Origin: Hespellia sp.
GTDB taxonomy: Bacteria; Bacillota; Clostridia; Lachnospirales; Lachnospiraceae
Reading direction: 5' to 3'
NCBI GenBank assembly: GCA_028689735.1
Contig: JAQVCP010000004.1
Coordinates: 44,481-108,480 of the forward strand
Length of the DNA: 64,000 bases
Part shown: positions 18,278 through 28,176 of the stretch, one piece after another
How the letters are laid out: each line of letters starts with the position of its first letter
How positions within the stretch are numbered: the stretch's first letter is position 1
Notes under the pieces: generated by a model
The model's database searches: none
What the model saw: only the letters and a program-made list of their open reading frames with translations
Told to the model about the DNA's origin: nothing
Translations under genes and position numbers: made by a program

Positions 18278-20014
18278 TTAAAGAATTTCGCGGATGCCGG
18301 AGATGTTGCTGTCTGCTATCATAGAATAATTTGTATAGTAGACAACGAATCCAGGCTTTCCGCCTTTTGGCTTTTTGACCTGTTTTTTTTCAACGTAATC
18401 AATTTCTACCTTGTCGCTGCCACGTCCCTTAGAATAGTAAGCGGCCAGTGCTGCAGCCTCCTCAAAGGTGCGATCCGGAAGTTCTTTTCCCTCACTGCGG
18501 ACAATAACGTGGGAGCCGGGCATCTGCTTGGCATGGAACCACCAGTCGCCTCCCACAGCAAAATTGAAGGTGAGTTCATCATTCTGAATATTATTTTTCC
18601 CTACATACATATCAAATCCGTCACTGGAAATATAGTGGAAAGGTTTACTTTTTATCTTAACCTTCTTTTTCGTGTACTTTCGGCGGATATAACTGCTTTC
18701 CGTCAGCTCTTCTTTGATCTGGGCAAGATCATCTTCGTTTCGTGCAATATCCAGTGCATTGCTGATAGATTCCAGATAGGTGATGTCATCGGCAGTTTCC
18801 TGAATCAGTTCGGACAATGCCTCAAAGGTCCGTTTCAGCTTGTTATATTTGTCAAAATATTTTTGCGCGTTTTCCAGAGGGGTCTTGTGCTCATCCAGAG
18901 GAATCATAACCATCTCATTTGTATAGTAATTCATAGCTTCTAATTTTTTAGACCCTTCTTCCAGTCCGTATCCATAGGTGTTGATCAGTTCTCCATAGAC
19001 CTTATATTTATCGCGTTTCTGAGTATCCTTCAGTTGTCTTGCCTGAAGATCGTATTTCTTACGGTTACGTTCCAGTGCTGTCTGGACCACGTGCCGCAGG
19101 TCTGCGGATTTCTGGCGGATGCGTGTAATCTGGTTTTTCGTTTCATAGAATTCCAAAAGCACTTGGGAAATGGAATCGTATTCCTTCCGCGTATAATTGG
19201 AAAAATGTGTCAGAGGAAGGGCAGAGAATTCTTTTGGCTCCGGTCCGCTCAGATAAATTGCGGGGGAGAAAGACTGACTGCGGACATCATCAAAGTAAAG
19301 GTCAAACTGATGGAAAATGTGAGTCAGGATATCATCGGATAATTCCTTTGGCGTGACGGAAGAATCGACACCTGCAAGGCTGCAGATCTCCTCTGCTACG
19401 ACCGGACTGATTCCGGTAAAGCTGGTGTAAATCGCTTTGGCAAGTGGAAGTGGCTTTTCTGCGACGTGGCGGCAGAATTCATCCCGGCTCACATTCAGCG
19501 GATCGGCTTTATGCATGGTATCTGGAATAAAATAGTCTCTTCCGGGCAATACTTCCCGGACTGAACTCATCTGTGCAGAGACGTGTTTAATGCTGTCGAT
19601 AATTCGTCCATTCTCACTGCAGAAAATGATGTTACTGTGTTTGCCCATAATTTCCACAATGAGTACCTTTTTACACAAATCACCGAGCTCATCGAGATGT
19701 TCAATCTCAAAATGAATGATACGCTCCAATTTAGGCTGTGTGATTCCGGTGATTCTTCCATTATTAATATATTTACGCAGCAGCATGCAGAAATTCGGTG
19801 CCGTCATGGGACTTGGCTTATTCTGCTCTGTGAGATAAATCAGTGGAAGGGATGCACTTGCCGAGATGCAAAGACGCTTTGGCCCATCCGGGGTCTTGAT
19901 CGTGAAGAGCAATTCGTCCGGTTCCGGCTGGGCAATTTTATTGATTCTTCCATTTAGTAACTGCGTATTTAATTCGCAAACAATACTTGCGACGGTAATT
20001 CCATCAAATGCCAT
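18278..20014 (-). CDS. rqcH: Rqc2/RqcH homologue, NFACT (FbpA-like) family
   Basis: MAFDGITVASIVCELNTQLLNGRINKIAQPEPDEL; C-terminal WWFHAKQMPGSHVIVRSEGKELPDRTFEEAAALAAYYSKGR (NFACT-R). Confidence 0.93.
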   Translation of the reverse strand: MAFDGITVASIVCELNTQLLNGRINKIAQPEPDELLFTIKTPDGPKRLCISASASLPLIYLTEQNKPSPMTAPNFCMLLRKYINNGRITGITQPKLERIIHFEIEHLDELGDLCKKVLIVEIMGKHSNIIFCSENGRIIDSIKHVSAQMSSVREVLPGRDYFIPDTMHKADPLNVSRDEFCRHVAEKPLPLAKAIYTSFTGISPVVAEEICSLAGVDSSVTPKELSDDILTHIFHQFDLYFDDVRSQSFSPAIYLSGPEPKEFSALPLTHFSNYTRKEYDSISQVLLEFYETKNQITRIRQKSADLRHVVQTALERNRKKYDLQARQLKDTQKRDKYKVYGELINTYGYGLEEGSKKLEAMNYYTNEMVMIPLDEHKTPLENAQKYFDKYNKLKRTFEALSELIQETADDITYLESISNALDIARNEDDLAQIKEELTESSYIRRKYTKKKVKIKSKPFHYISSDGFDMYVGKNNIQNDELTFNFAVGGDWWFHAKQMPGSHVIVRSEGKELPDRTFEEAAALAAYYSKGRGSDKVEIDYVEKKQVKKPKGGKPGFVVYYTNYSMIADSNISGIREIL

Positions 20015-20173
20015 TTATAAAACCTCCTAGTTTCCTCTGCTCATTGCTGTGGGGCAAAGGGGCTGATTTTCTATATGTTTTACTTCTTGGCGCATAACTT
20101 GACATCAAGGGTCAGGTTTGCGCGTGAACAGTAACACAAGTATAACATAATTCTATTGTTTTTGAGAAGAATC

Positions 20174-20203
20174 TTGACGAAATGTTCGCGTAGAGTGTAG
20201 AAT
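20174..20203 (+). promoter_or_regulatory. promoter for yicC operon
   Basis: TTGACG - 18 nt - TAGAAT. Confidence 0.5.
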
Positions 20204-20252
20204 TAGAAGAAGTGTTGCAGTGAGTATAAGAAAAATAAGAGGTTAATGAATC

Positions 20253-21131
20253 ATGATTAAAAGTATGACAGGCTTTGGCCGCGGGGAAGTGACAAAGGAT
20301 AACCGCAAGTTTTCTGTAGAAATGAAAGGCGTGAATCACCGATATCTTGATGTGAACATTCGTATGCCGAAGAAACTGAATTTTTTTGAGACATCTATTC
20401 GTACTTATTTGAAGAAATATGTACATAGGGGGAAGGTAGATATTTTTATTACGTACGATGATATGTCAGAGAATCAGGTAGCGCTAAAGTATAATGAGAC
20501 GCTTGCCGAAGAATATCTGACTTATTTTCGTCAGATGGAGGAAAAGTTCCAACTGGAGAATGATATCCGGGTTTCTGCGTTGTCCAGATGTCCGGAAGTG
20601 ATTACCATGGAAGAACAGTCCATTGATGAGGAAGAGCTGTGGAATGGTCTGAGAGAGGCACTTGATGGTGCATGCAGACAGTTTGTCGATACCCGGACGA
20701 CAGAGGGGGAGAGTTTGAAAAAGGACATCATTCTGAAACTGGATGGCATGCTGCAGCTGGTATCTTATATAGAAGAACGTTCTCCGGAGATTGTGGCACA
20801 GTACCGCACTAAGCTGGAGGAGAAGGTACAGGATCTTCTGGCAGATACCCAGGTCGAAGAGAGCAGAATTGCTGCCGAGGTGATTATTTTTGCAGACAAG
20901 ATCTGTACGGATGAAGAAGTGGTGCGCCTGCGCAGTCATGTTGAGCATATGAAGAGTACATTGGAAGAAAAAGAAGGGATTGGAAGAAAGCTTGATTTTA
21001 TCGCCCAGGAGATGAATCGGGAAGCCAACACCATTCTGTCCAAGGCCAATGACCTGGAAGTATCAAATTGTGCAATTGATCTAAAAACAGAGATTGAAAA
21101 GGTAAGAGAGCAGATTCAGAATATCGAATAA
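20253..21131 (+). CDS. yicC: YicC-family endoribonuclease
   Basis: MIKSMTGFGRGE..., EMNREANTILSKANDLEVSNCAIDLKTEIEKVREQIQNIE. Confidence 0.95.
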   Translation: MIKSMTGFGRGEVTKDNRKFSVEMKGVNHRYLDVNIRMPKKLNFFETSIRTYLKKYVHRGKVDIFITYDDMSENQVALKYNETLAEEYLTYFRQMEEKFQLENDIRVSALSRCPEVITMEEQSIDEEELWNGLREALDGACRQFVDTRTTEGESLKKDIILKLDGMLQLVSYIEERSPEIVAQYRTKLEEKVQDLLADTQVEESRIAAEVIIFADKICTDEEVVRLRSHVEHMKSTLEEKEGIGRKLDFIAQEMNREANTILSKANDLEVSNCAIDLKTEIEKVREQIQNIE

Positions 21132-21201
21132 AATGGACTTCGCCAATCTGCCGCCGAGTGAATACAAGAGGCATTACATCTTATACAAGAGGAGAGAGAA
21201 G

Positions 21202-21834
21202 ATGGACAAAAAAGGAATTTTAATTGTAGTATCAGGTTTCTCAGGATCAGGAAAAGGTACTCTGATGAAGGTACTTATGGATAGCTACGACAACTATGCA
21301 TTGTCTGTTTCAGCAACCACCAGAACTCCAAGGGAGGGAGAGGTAGAAGGAAAGCACTATTTTTTCAAAACAGTAGAAGAATTTGAAAAAATGATTGCGC
21401 AAGAGGAACTTATAGAGTATGCTAGATACGTGAATAATTACTATGGTACACCTCGGGCTTATGTAGAAGAACAGTTGGAATCCGGAAAAGATGTGATTCT
21501 AGAGATTGAGATTCAGGGAGCCCTTAAGGTGAAGACGAAATTTCCAGAGACATTATTATTATTTGTGACTCCTCCAGATGCGAAGACTTTGGAGCGAAGA
21601 CTTGTGGGAAGAGGAACAGAGACAATTGATGTAATAAAATCACGCATGCTGCGTGCGGCAGAAGAAGCAGAAGGAATGGATGCTTACGATTATCTTGTGG
21701 TGAACGATGATATCGAACGATGCCGGGATGAGGTACACCAGATTATTCAAAGCGAGCATCGCAGATGCTTCCGCAATGAAGAGTTTATGCAACAGATCAA
21801 AAGTGAGTTAAAGGCGAATTTGAAAGGAGAATAA
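21202..21834 (+). CDS. gmk: guanylate kinase
   Basis: VVSGFSGSGKGTLMKVL, SVSATTRTPREGEVEGKHYFF; start set at MDKKG after AGGAGAGAG. Confidence 0.96.
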   Translation: MDKKGILIVVSGFSGSGKGTLMKVLMDSYDNYALSVSATTRTPREGEVEGKHYFFKTVEEFEKMIAQEELIEYARYVNNYYGTPRAYVEEQLESGKDVILEIEIQGALKVKTKFPETLLLFVTPPDAKTLERRLVGRGTETIDVIKSRMLRAAEEAEGMDAYDYLVVNDDIERCRDEVHQIIQSEHRRCFRNEEFMQQIKSELKANLKGE

Positions 21835-21839
21835 GAACG

Positions 21840-22082
21840 ATGTTACATCCATCTTATAGTGATTTAATGAAGGTAGTGAATGCAGATGTAGAAGAGGGAC
21901 AGTCAAAGATTGTCAATAGCCGCTACTCTATCGTACTTGCTACTTCCAAGAGAGCAAGACAGATTATCGATGGGGATTTGCCATTGGTAGCAGTAAAAGA
22001 CGGCGAAAAGCCGCTTTCGATTGCAATTGAAGAATTGAATGAAGGAAAGATTAAGATTATTGCAGAGGATGCAGAAGATTAA
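21840..22082 (+). CDS. rpoZ: DNA-directed RNA polymerase omega subunit
   Basis: SRYSIVLATSKRARQI, KPLSIAIEELNEGKIKI. Confidence 0.92.
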   Translation: MLHPSYSDLMKVVNADVEEGQSKIVNSRYSIVLATSKRARQIIDGDLPLVAVKDGEKPLSIAIEELNEGKIKIIAEDAED

Positions 22083-22100
22083 GCTTTTGTTGATAGTTCA

Positions 22101-22132
22101 GGCAGATGCTCTTGTGGTATCTGCCTTTATTA
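22101..22132 (+). terminator. putative weak terminator after rpoZ
   Basis: AGGCAGAT...ATCTGCCTTTATT. Confidence 0.5.
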
Positions 22133-22178
22133 CCATGTATCTGAATCGATATAGAAAAAATATATTTGAGAGGTCTAT

Positions 22179-23501
22179 ATGAACATATTATTTGTTTCAC
22201 TTGGCTGTGATAAGAACCTGGTGGATACGGAGGTCATGCTTGGCCTTCTGGCATCCAGAGGGCATCAGATGATTGATGATGAGACACAGGCAGATATTAT
22301 TGTGGTGAATACGTGCTGTTTCATTCATGATGCCAAAGAAGAGAGTATTCAGACCATCCTTGAGATGGCAGAATATAAAAAAGAAGGAAGATTAAAGGTG
22401 CTGGCAGTCACAGGCTGTCTCGCGGAGCGCTATAGAAATGAGATCGTAGAAGAGATACCAGAGGTTGATGTGGTGCTGGGGACCGCCACCTATGATAAGA
22501 TTCTGGAGGCAATTGATGAAGCGCTGACAGGCAGGGTCGTAGTTGAGATGGAAGATATTGATGCACTTCCGGTGGTGAATACAGAGCGTCTGGTGACGAC
22601 CGGAGGACATTTTGCTTATCTGAAGATTGCAGAAGGGTGTGACAAGCATTGCACTTATTGTATCATTCCTAAGATTAGGGGGAACTTTAGAAGCGTTCCG
22701 ATGGAGCGACTTGTAAAGGAAGCAGAGTATCTTGCAGAACAGGGGGTCAAGGAGCTGATTCTTGTTGCACAGGAGACCACACTGTATGGAATGGATATCT
22801 ATGGGGAGAAGTCTCTTCCAAGACTTCTCAGAGAATTGTGTAAGATTCCTCAGCTTCGATGGATCCGCGTGTTGTATTGTTACCCCGAGGAGATTACGGA
22901 AGAATTGATTCAGGTAATCAAAGAGGAAGCAAAAATCTGCAATTATCTGGATTTGCCAATTCAACATGCTAATGACACGATCCTGAAAAGAATGGGACGC
23001 AGAACCAGCAAACAGGAATTGATTGATATTATTGGAAAGCTCAGGCAGGAAATGCCGGATATTACGCTTCGGACAACCTTGATTACCGGTTTCCCGGGAG
23101 AGACGAAAGAACAGCACGAAGAGTTAATGGAATTTGTGGATCAGATGGAATTCGACCGGCTTGGGGTATTCACATACTCGCCGGAGGAAGATACACCAGC
23201 GGCGGAGATGCCGGACCAGATAGAGGAATCGGTCAAGGAAGACCGCCAGGCAGAGCTGATGGAGCTGCAGCAGGAGATAGCCTTTGAAAAAGCAGATGCA
23301 ATGATTGGCCGGGAGCTTTTGGTCATGATCGAAGGAAAAGTTGCAGATGAAAATGCCTATGTAGGACGGACTTACAAAGATGCACCGAATGTGGATGGGC
23401 TGATTTTTGTAAACACCGAGGAAGAGCTGATGTCAGGAGACTTTGCGAAAGTAAAGGTGTCCGGAGCGTTAGAGTATGATCTGATAGGAGGAATTGTATA
23501 A
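22179..23501 (+). CDS. rimO: ribosomal protein S12 methylthiotransferase RimO
   Basis: SLGCDKNLVDTEVMLG, CDKHCTYCIIPKIRGNFRS, TRAM-like C-terminus. Confidence 0.96.
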   Translation: MNILFVSLGCDKNLVDTEVMLGLLASRGHQMIDDETQADIIVVNTCCFIHDAKEESIQTILEMAEYKKEGRLKVLAVTGCLAERYRNEIVEEIPEVDVVLGTATYDKILEAIDEALTGRVVVEMEDIDALPVVNTERLVTTGGHFAYLKIAEGCDKHCTYCIIPKIRGNFRSVPMERLVKEAEYLAEQGVKELILVAQETTLYGMDIYGEKSLPRLLRELCKIPQLRWIRVLYCYPEEITEELIQVIKEEAKICNYLDLPIQHANDTILKRMGRRTSKQELIDIIGKLRQEMPDITLRTTLITGFPGETKEQHEELMEFVDQMEFDRLGVFTYSPEEDTPAAEMPDQIEESVKEDRQAELMELQQEIAFEKADAMIGRELLVMIEGKVADENAYVGRTYKDAPNVDGLIFVNTEEELMSGDFAKVKVSGALEYDLIGGIV

Positions 23502-24046
23502 TGAATTTACCAAACAAACTAACCGTACTTAGAGTAATAATGATTCCATTTTTTGTTTTATTTATGTTGGTGCCTACGTTAGGCGGCGGGGCGAACAAGT
23601 GGATTTCACTTGTTTTGTTTTGTGTTGCGAGTCTGACAGACCTGCTGGACGGAAAGATTGCCAGAAAATATAATCTGGTAACGAACTTTGGAAAATTTAT
23701 GGATCCGTTAGCCGACAAATTATTAGTATGTTCTGCAATGATCTGTCTTGTTTCCATGGACCGCCTTGCTGCATGGGTCGTCATCATCATTGTTGCGAGA
23801 GAATTCATCATCAGTGGCTTCAGACTGGTTGCTGCTGATAACGGAATCGTGATTGCTGCCAGCTACTGGGGCAAATTTAAGACCACATTCCAGATGGCTA
23901 TGATTATTGTGTTGATTCTGGATCTGGGAGGAATATTCAATATTCTTGCTGCAATTCTTGTATGGGTGGCACTCGCACTGACGATTATCTCATTAGTAGA
24001 TTATATTGCCAAGAATGTGCAGGTCCTGACACAGGGAGGCATGTAG
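23501..24046 (+). CDS. pgsA: CDP-diacylglycerol--glycerol-3-phosphate 3-phosphatidyltransferase
   Basis: MNLPNKLTVLRVIMIP, SLTDLLDGKIARKYNLVTNFGKFMDPLADKLLV. Confidence 0.95.
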   Translation: MNLPNKLTVLRVIMIPFFVLFMLVPTLGGGANKWISLVLFCVASLTDLLDGKIARKYNLVTNFGKFMDPLADKLLVCSAMICLVSMDRLAAWVVIIIVAREFIISGFRLVAADNGIVIAASYWGKFKTTFQMAMIIVLILDLGGIFNILAAILVWVALALTIISLVDYIAKNVQVLTQGGM

Positions 24047-24047
24047 G

Positions 24048-24521
24048 ATGGCTGAGACATGTCTGGAAGAATTGGTGGTTGACCGCGTATTTACAAGAGG
24101 ATTCACCATTACAACAGCGGAGTCCTGTACTGGTGGACTGGTTGCTGCGACCTTGATTAATATTTCCGGCGCGTCGGACGTGCTGGATTCGGGTTATATC
24201 ACCTATTCCAATGAAGCAAAAGAAAAACTCCTTGGGGTCAGTCATGAAACATTGAAGAAATATGGGGCTGTCAGCGAACAGACGGCTGTAGAGATGGCAC
24301 AGGGAGCAGCACGGGCGGCAGAGGCTGATGTGGCAATTTCCACCACAGGAATTGCCGGACCAGGTGGCGGAACCCGAGAAAAACCGGTTGGTCTTGTCTA
24401 TATCGGATGCTATATTCAGGGAACTGTTTATACCAGAAAATGCAATCTCCCCGGAGAACGCAAAGAAGTACGCGAAGCAGCGGTAAAAGAAGCTTTGACC
24501 TTGTTACTTGAGCATTTGTAA
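24048..24521 (+). CDS. CinA C-terminal domain protein (PncC-like nicotinamide-nucleotide amidase)
   Basis: TTAESCTGGLVAATLINISGAS, STTGIAGPGGGTREKPVGLVYIG. Confidence 0.92.
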   Translation: MAETCLEELVVDRVFTRGFTITTAESCTGGLVAATLINISGASDVLDSGYITYSNEAKEKLLGVSHETLKKYGAVSEQTAVEMAQGAARAAEADVAISTTGIAGPGGGTREKPVGLVYIGCYIQGTVYTRKCNLPGERKEVREAAVKEALTLLLEHL

Positions 24522-24677
24522 CATCTGCTGAATTATTACAAAAACGGCAGCAAAATGTAAGGAAAGTAACAATTGACGAATACCGAGTTTTGTGAGAAAA
24601 TGAAGCTAGTATGGTGTGAAATTATTATCAAGCACTTTACATAAGAAAAATCATTCATATTTGAAAGGAGTCTTAAC

Positions 24678-25370
24678 ATGATTTATTCACATGAAGTAGA
24701 AATGATGTGTCCAGTGACACAGGGCGTGAAACATGGCGCTGCTCCAATTCCTGAAGAGGGAAAATGGGTAAAATCAAAAGAAATCAAAGACATTAACGGA
24801 TTGACACACGGTATTGGCTGGTGTGCACCACAGCAGGGTGCCTGCAAGCTGACACTGAACGTTAAGGAAGGAATTATCCAGGAGGCATTAGTTGAAACAA
24901 TCGGATGTTCAGGAATGACACATTCAGCAGCTATGTGTTCAGAGATTCTTCCGGGACTTACATTATTAGAGGCACTTAACACAGACTTAGTTTGTGATGC
25001 TATCAATACAGCGATGAGAGAATTATTCCTCCAGATCGTATACGGACGTACACAGAGTGCATTCTCTGAAGATGGACTTCCAATTGGTGCTGGTCTTGAA
25101 GACCTTGGTAAGGGACTTCGTTCTCAGGTTGGTACAATGTACGGAACTCTGAAAAAGGGACCTCGTTACCTTGAGATGGCAGAAGGTTATGTTACAGGAA
25201 TCGCTTTAGATGACGAAGGCATGATCATTGGATATCAGTTCATTAACTTTGGTAAATTCATGGACTTCATGAAAGCCGGAGATAAGGCTGAAGACGCACT
25301 TGAGAAATCTAAAGGTCAGTATGGTCGTGTGGCAGATGCTGTTAAGATCATTGACCCACGTAAAGAATAA
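24678..25370 (+). CDS. NifU-like iron-sulfur scaffold-type protein (partner of GGGtGRT protein)
   Basis: VKEGIIQEALVETIGCSGMTHSAAMCSEILPGLTLLEAL; conserved Cys residues; 20 nt upstream of the GGGtGRT gene. Confidence 0.8.
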   Translation: MIYSHEVEMMCPVTQGVKHGAAPIPEEGKWVKSKEIKDINGLTHGIGWCAPQQGACKLTLNVKEGIIQEALVETIGCSGMTHSAAMCSEILPGLTLLEALNTDLVCDAINTAMRELFLQIVYGRTQSAFSEDGLPIGAGLEDLGKGLRSQVGTMYGTLKKGPRYLEMAEGYVTGIALDDEGMIIGYQFINFGKFMDFMKAGDKAEDALEKSKGQYGRVADAVKIIDPRKE

Positions 25371-25389
25371 TAGAAGGAGGAATTAGACG

Positions 25390-26400
25390 ATGGCTTTATT
25401 TGAATCATATGAAAGACGTATTAAACAAATTAACGAAGTATTAAATAGCTATGGCATTTCTTCCATCGAAGAAGCTGAGAAAATTACAAAGGATGCAGGT
25501 CTTGATGTATATCATCAGATCGAAGGTATTCAGCCAATCTGTTTTGAAAATGCAAAATGGGCTTATACAGTAGGCGCAGCAATTGCAATCAAAAAAGGAT
25601 GCAGACGCGCAGCAGATGCAGCAGCAGCAATAGGAGAAGGACTTCAGTCTTTCTGTATCCCTGGTTCTGTAGCAGATCAGCGTAAAGTAGGTCTTGGACA
25701 CGGTAACCTTGGAAAGATGCTTCTTGAAGATGAGACAAAATGTTTCGCTTTCTTAGCTGGTCACGAGTCATTCGCAGCAGCAGAAGGTGCAATCGGCATC
25801 GCTGAAAAGGCAAACAAAGTTCGTAAAGAACCTCTTCGCGTAATCCTCAACGGTCTTGGAAAAGATGCTGCACAGGTTATTGCTCGTATCAATGGATTTA
25901 CATATGTAGAGACAGAGATGGACTACTATACAGGTGAAGTGAAGGAAATCTTCAGAAAACCATATTCTGAAGGACTTCGTGCAAAAGTTAACTGCTATGG
26001 CGCTAACGATGTAACAGAAGGTGTTGCAATCATGCACAAAGAGGGCGTTGACGTATCTATCACAGGTAACTCAACAAACCCGACAAGATTCCAGCATCCA
26101 GTTGCAGGTACATACAAAAAAGAATGTATCGAACAGGGTAAAAAGTACTTCTCAGTAGCTTCCGGTGGTGGTACAGGACGTACACTTCACCCAGATAACA
26201 TGGCTGCAGGTCCTGCTTCTTATGGTATGACAGATACTATGGGACGTATGCACTCAGATGCACAGTTCGCTGGTTCTTCATCTGTTCCTGCACACGTAGA
26301 GATGATGGGACTCATCGGAGCTGGTAACAACCCGATGGTTGGTATGACTGTTGCAGTTGCAGTAAGTGTAGAAGAAGCAGCAAACTCTGGTAAATTCTAA
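25390..26400 (+). CDS. GGGtGRT family protein, function unknown
   Basis: 336 aa with signature SVASGGGTGRTLHPDNMAAGPASYGMTDTMGRMHSDAQF. Confidence 0.88.
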   Translation: MALFESYERRIKQINEVLNSYGISSIEEAEKITKDAGLDVYHQIEGIQPICFENAKWAYTVGAAIAIKKGCRRAADAAAAIGEGLQSFCIPGSVADQRKVGLGHGNLGKMLLEDETKCFAFLAGHESFAAAEGAIGIAEKANKVRKEPLRVILNGLGKDAAQVIARINGFTYVETEMDYYTGEVKEIFRKPYSEGLRAKVNCYGANDVTEGVAIMHKEGVDVSITGNSTNPTRFQHPVAGTYKKECIEQGKKYFSVASGGGTGRTLHPDNMAAGPASYGMTDTMGRMHSDAQFAGSSSVPAHVEMMGLIGAGNNPMVGMTVAVAVSVEEAANSGKF

Positions 26401-26452
26401 GAAATGCAGTAAAATCAGTGGCTTGTTTTCACTATTATCTATACTGTAACAT

Positions 26453-26487
26453 AAAAGGCTGGTTTCCAAATTGGAGCCAGCTTTTTG
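26453..26487 (+). terminator. intrinsic terminator after GGGtGRT gene
   Basis: AAAAGGCTGGTTTCCAAATTGGAGCCAGCTTTTT. Confidence 0.75.
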
Positions 26488-26611
26488 TATGTTTCATAAC
26501 GATTATGGAGATGATAGAATTTGAATGAGTTTGTTTCGAAGGTGAAATGTCCGGGATAAGGTGAAAAGAGTAAAGTAAACAGTTAAAGATGTATGAAATG
26601 AGGAGGAATAA

Positions 26612-27805
26612 ATGAAAAAAATAGTAAGCAGTCTGCCATTCAGACTTGTACTTGGAGTTTTGCTTGGTATTATGGTAGGACAGGTTGCCAATGTAACAGT
26701 CATGAATGTTGTTGTGACAATCAAATATGTACTTGGACAATTAATAACATTTTGTGTGCCATTAATCATTATTGGATTTATTGCACCATCTATTACAAAG
26801 CTTGGAAACAGTGCGTCGAGAATGCTGGGCATTGCAATTACAATTGCTTATGCATCTTCTCTGCTGGCAGCACTTGGTTCGATGGCTGCAGGATTTGGAA
26901 TCATCCCGCATCTGTCCATTGCAACAAAAGTAGAGGGTTTGAAAGAATTACCGGAACTGGTATTTGAACTGAGCATTCCGCAGATTATGCCCGTTATGAG
27001 TGCGCTTGTTTTTTCCGTTATGATTGGTCTGGCGGCAACCTGGACCAAGGCAGTTACAATTACAAAGGTTTTGGATGAGTTTCAGAAAATCGTACTGGAT
27101 CTGGTTACAAAGATTGTCATTCCTATTCTGCCAGTCTTTATCGCATTTACCTTCTGTGGACTTTCCTATGAAGGAACGATTACAAAACAGCTTCCTGTCT
27201 TTATTGAAGTTGTAATTATCGTTATGGTTGGACATTATATCTGGCTTGCAGTATTATACGGTGTGGCTGGAGTTTATGCCGGAGAGAATCCATTGAATGT
27301 GATAAAAAATTATGGACCGGCATATATTACGGCAGTAGGGACAATGTCTTCAGCAGCGACACTTGCAATTGCACTTCGCTGCGCGAAGAAGTCACAGCCG
27401 CCACTTCGCGGAGATATGGTTGATTTTGGAATTCCACTGTTTGCCAATATTCATCTCTGCGGATCGGTGCTGACAGAAGTATTTTTTGTGATGACGATTT
27501 CCAAGATTCTTTATGGCAATATTCCGTCACTTGGAACCATGATTTTGTTCTGTGCACTTCTTGGCGTGTTTGCAATTGGTGCACCTGGAGTTCCAGGAGG
27601 TACAGTCATGGCATCTCTGGGACTTATTACAGGAATTCTTGGATTCGATGAGACTGGAACAGCACTTATGCTGACGGTGTTTGCACTTCAGGACAGCTTC
27701 GGTACAGCTTGTAATGTTACAGGGGATGGTGCTTTGACACTGATTCTGACCGGATATGCGAAAAAACATAATATAAAAGAACAACAGATAACAGTTGATC
27801 TATAA
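26612..27805 (+). CDS. dicarboxylate/amino acid:cation symporter (DAACS family)
   Basis: PFRLVLGVLLGIMVGQ, ITAVGTMSSAATLAIALRCAKK, DSFGTACNVTGDGALTLI. Confidence 0.88.
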   Translation: MKKIVSSLPFRLVLGVLLGIMVGQVANVTVMNVVVTIKYVLGQLITFCVPLIIIGFIAPSITKLGNSASRMLGIAITIAYASSLLAALGSMAAGFGIIPHLSIATKVEGLKELPELVFELSIPQIMPVMSALVFSVMIGLAATWTKAVTITKVLDEFQKIVLDLVTKIVIPILPVFIAFTFCGLSYEGTITKQLPVFIEVVIIVMVGHYIWLAVLYGVAGVYAGENPLNVIKNYGPAYITAVGTMSSAATLAIALRCAKKSQPPLRGDMVDFGIPLFANIHLCGSVLTEVFFVMTISKILYGNIPSLGTMILFCALLGVFAIGAPGVPGGTVMASLGLITGILGFDETGTALMLTVFALQDSFGTACNVTGDGALTLILTGYAKKHNIKEQQITVDL

Positions 27806-27824
27806 TAAAGAAAGAATTATTTTG

Positions 27825-27858
27825 AGAAGCAGGCGAAGGTCTGCTTCTTTTTTTATTT
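27825..27858 (+). terminator. intrinsic terminator of symporter gene
   Basis: AGAAGCAG-GCGAAGGT-CTGCTTCTTTTTTT. Confidence 0.8.
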
Positions 27859-27866
27859 TATAGGAA

Positions 27867-27917
27867 ATTCCTCCTTTCGGAGGAATCTTGAATTGAAATA
27901 GCCCGCCAAAGGCGGGC
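27867..27917. repeat. paired hairpins, candidate terminal structure of the IS91-like element
   Basis: ATTCCTCC-TTTC-GGAGGAAT (27867-27886) and GCCCGCC-AAA-GGCGGGC (27901-27917). Confidence 0.6.
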
Positions 27918-27938
27918 GCACAAACAAGACGAATACAT

Positions 27939-28118
27939 TTAGAAGATATAAAAACCTTCTTCAAATTCGTCTTCATCAAGCTCATCATCCTCAATAAGAA
28001 AGTAATGCATATCGAGCAAATCAGAATCGGTCATATTTTTGACTAACGTTGATGTCATTCCTTCTGGAGGATTTTTGATATATTTTTGCCTGAGTTCCTC
28101 TATAAATTTTTGATCCAT
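27939..28118 (-). CDS. small acidic-tailed protein (59 aa) downstream of the transposase, function unknown
   Basis: Manual translation MDQKFIEELRQKYIKNPPEGMTSTLVKNMTDSDLLDMHYFLIEDDELDEDEFEEGFYIF*; SD AGGAGG 9 nt upstream of ATG; below the ORF-track cutoff. Confidence 0.7.
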   Translation of the reverse strand: MDQKFIEELRQKYIKNPPEGMTSTLVKNMTDSDLLDMHYFLIEDDELDEDEFEEGFYIF

Positions 28119-28176
28119 TTGCTGAAAACCTCCTGTCAGTTGTTTTTATTTAGTATGCAACAGACAGGTAATAAAA

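Noticed and set aside
21132-21201. Possible missing remA (DUF370) between yicC and gmk
   Set aside because: remA is often in this position in Firmicutes, but its absence here may simply reflect relocation; cannot be judged from the window.
22392-23117. 241-aa minus-strand ORF opposite rimO
   Set aside because: Antisense shadow of a well-supported gene.
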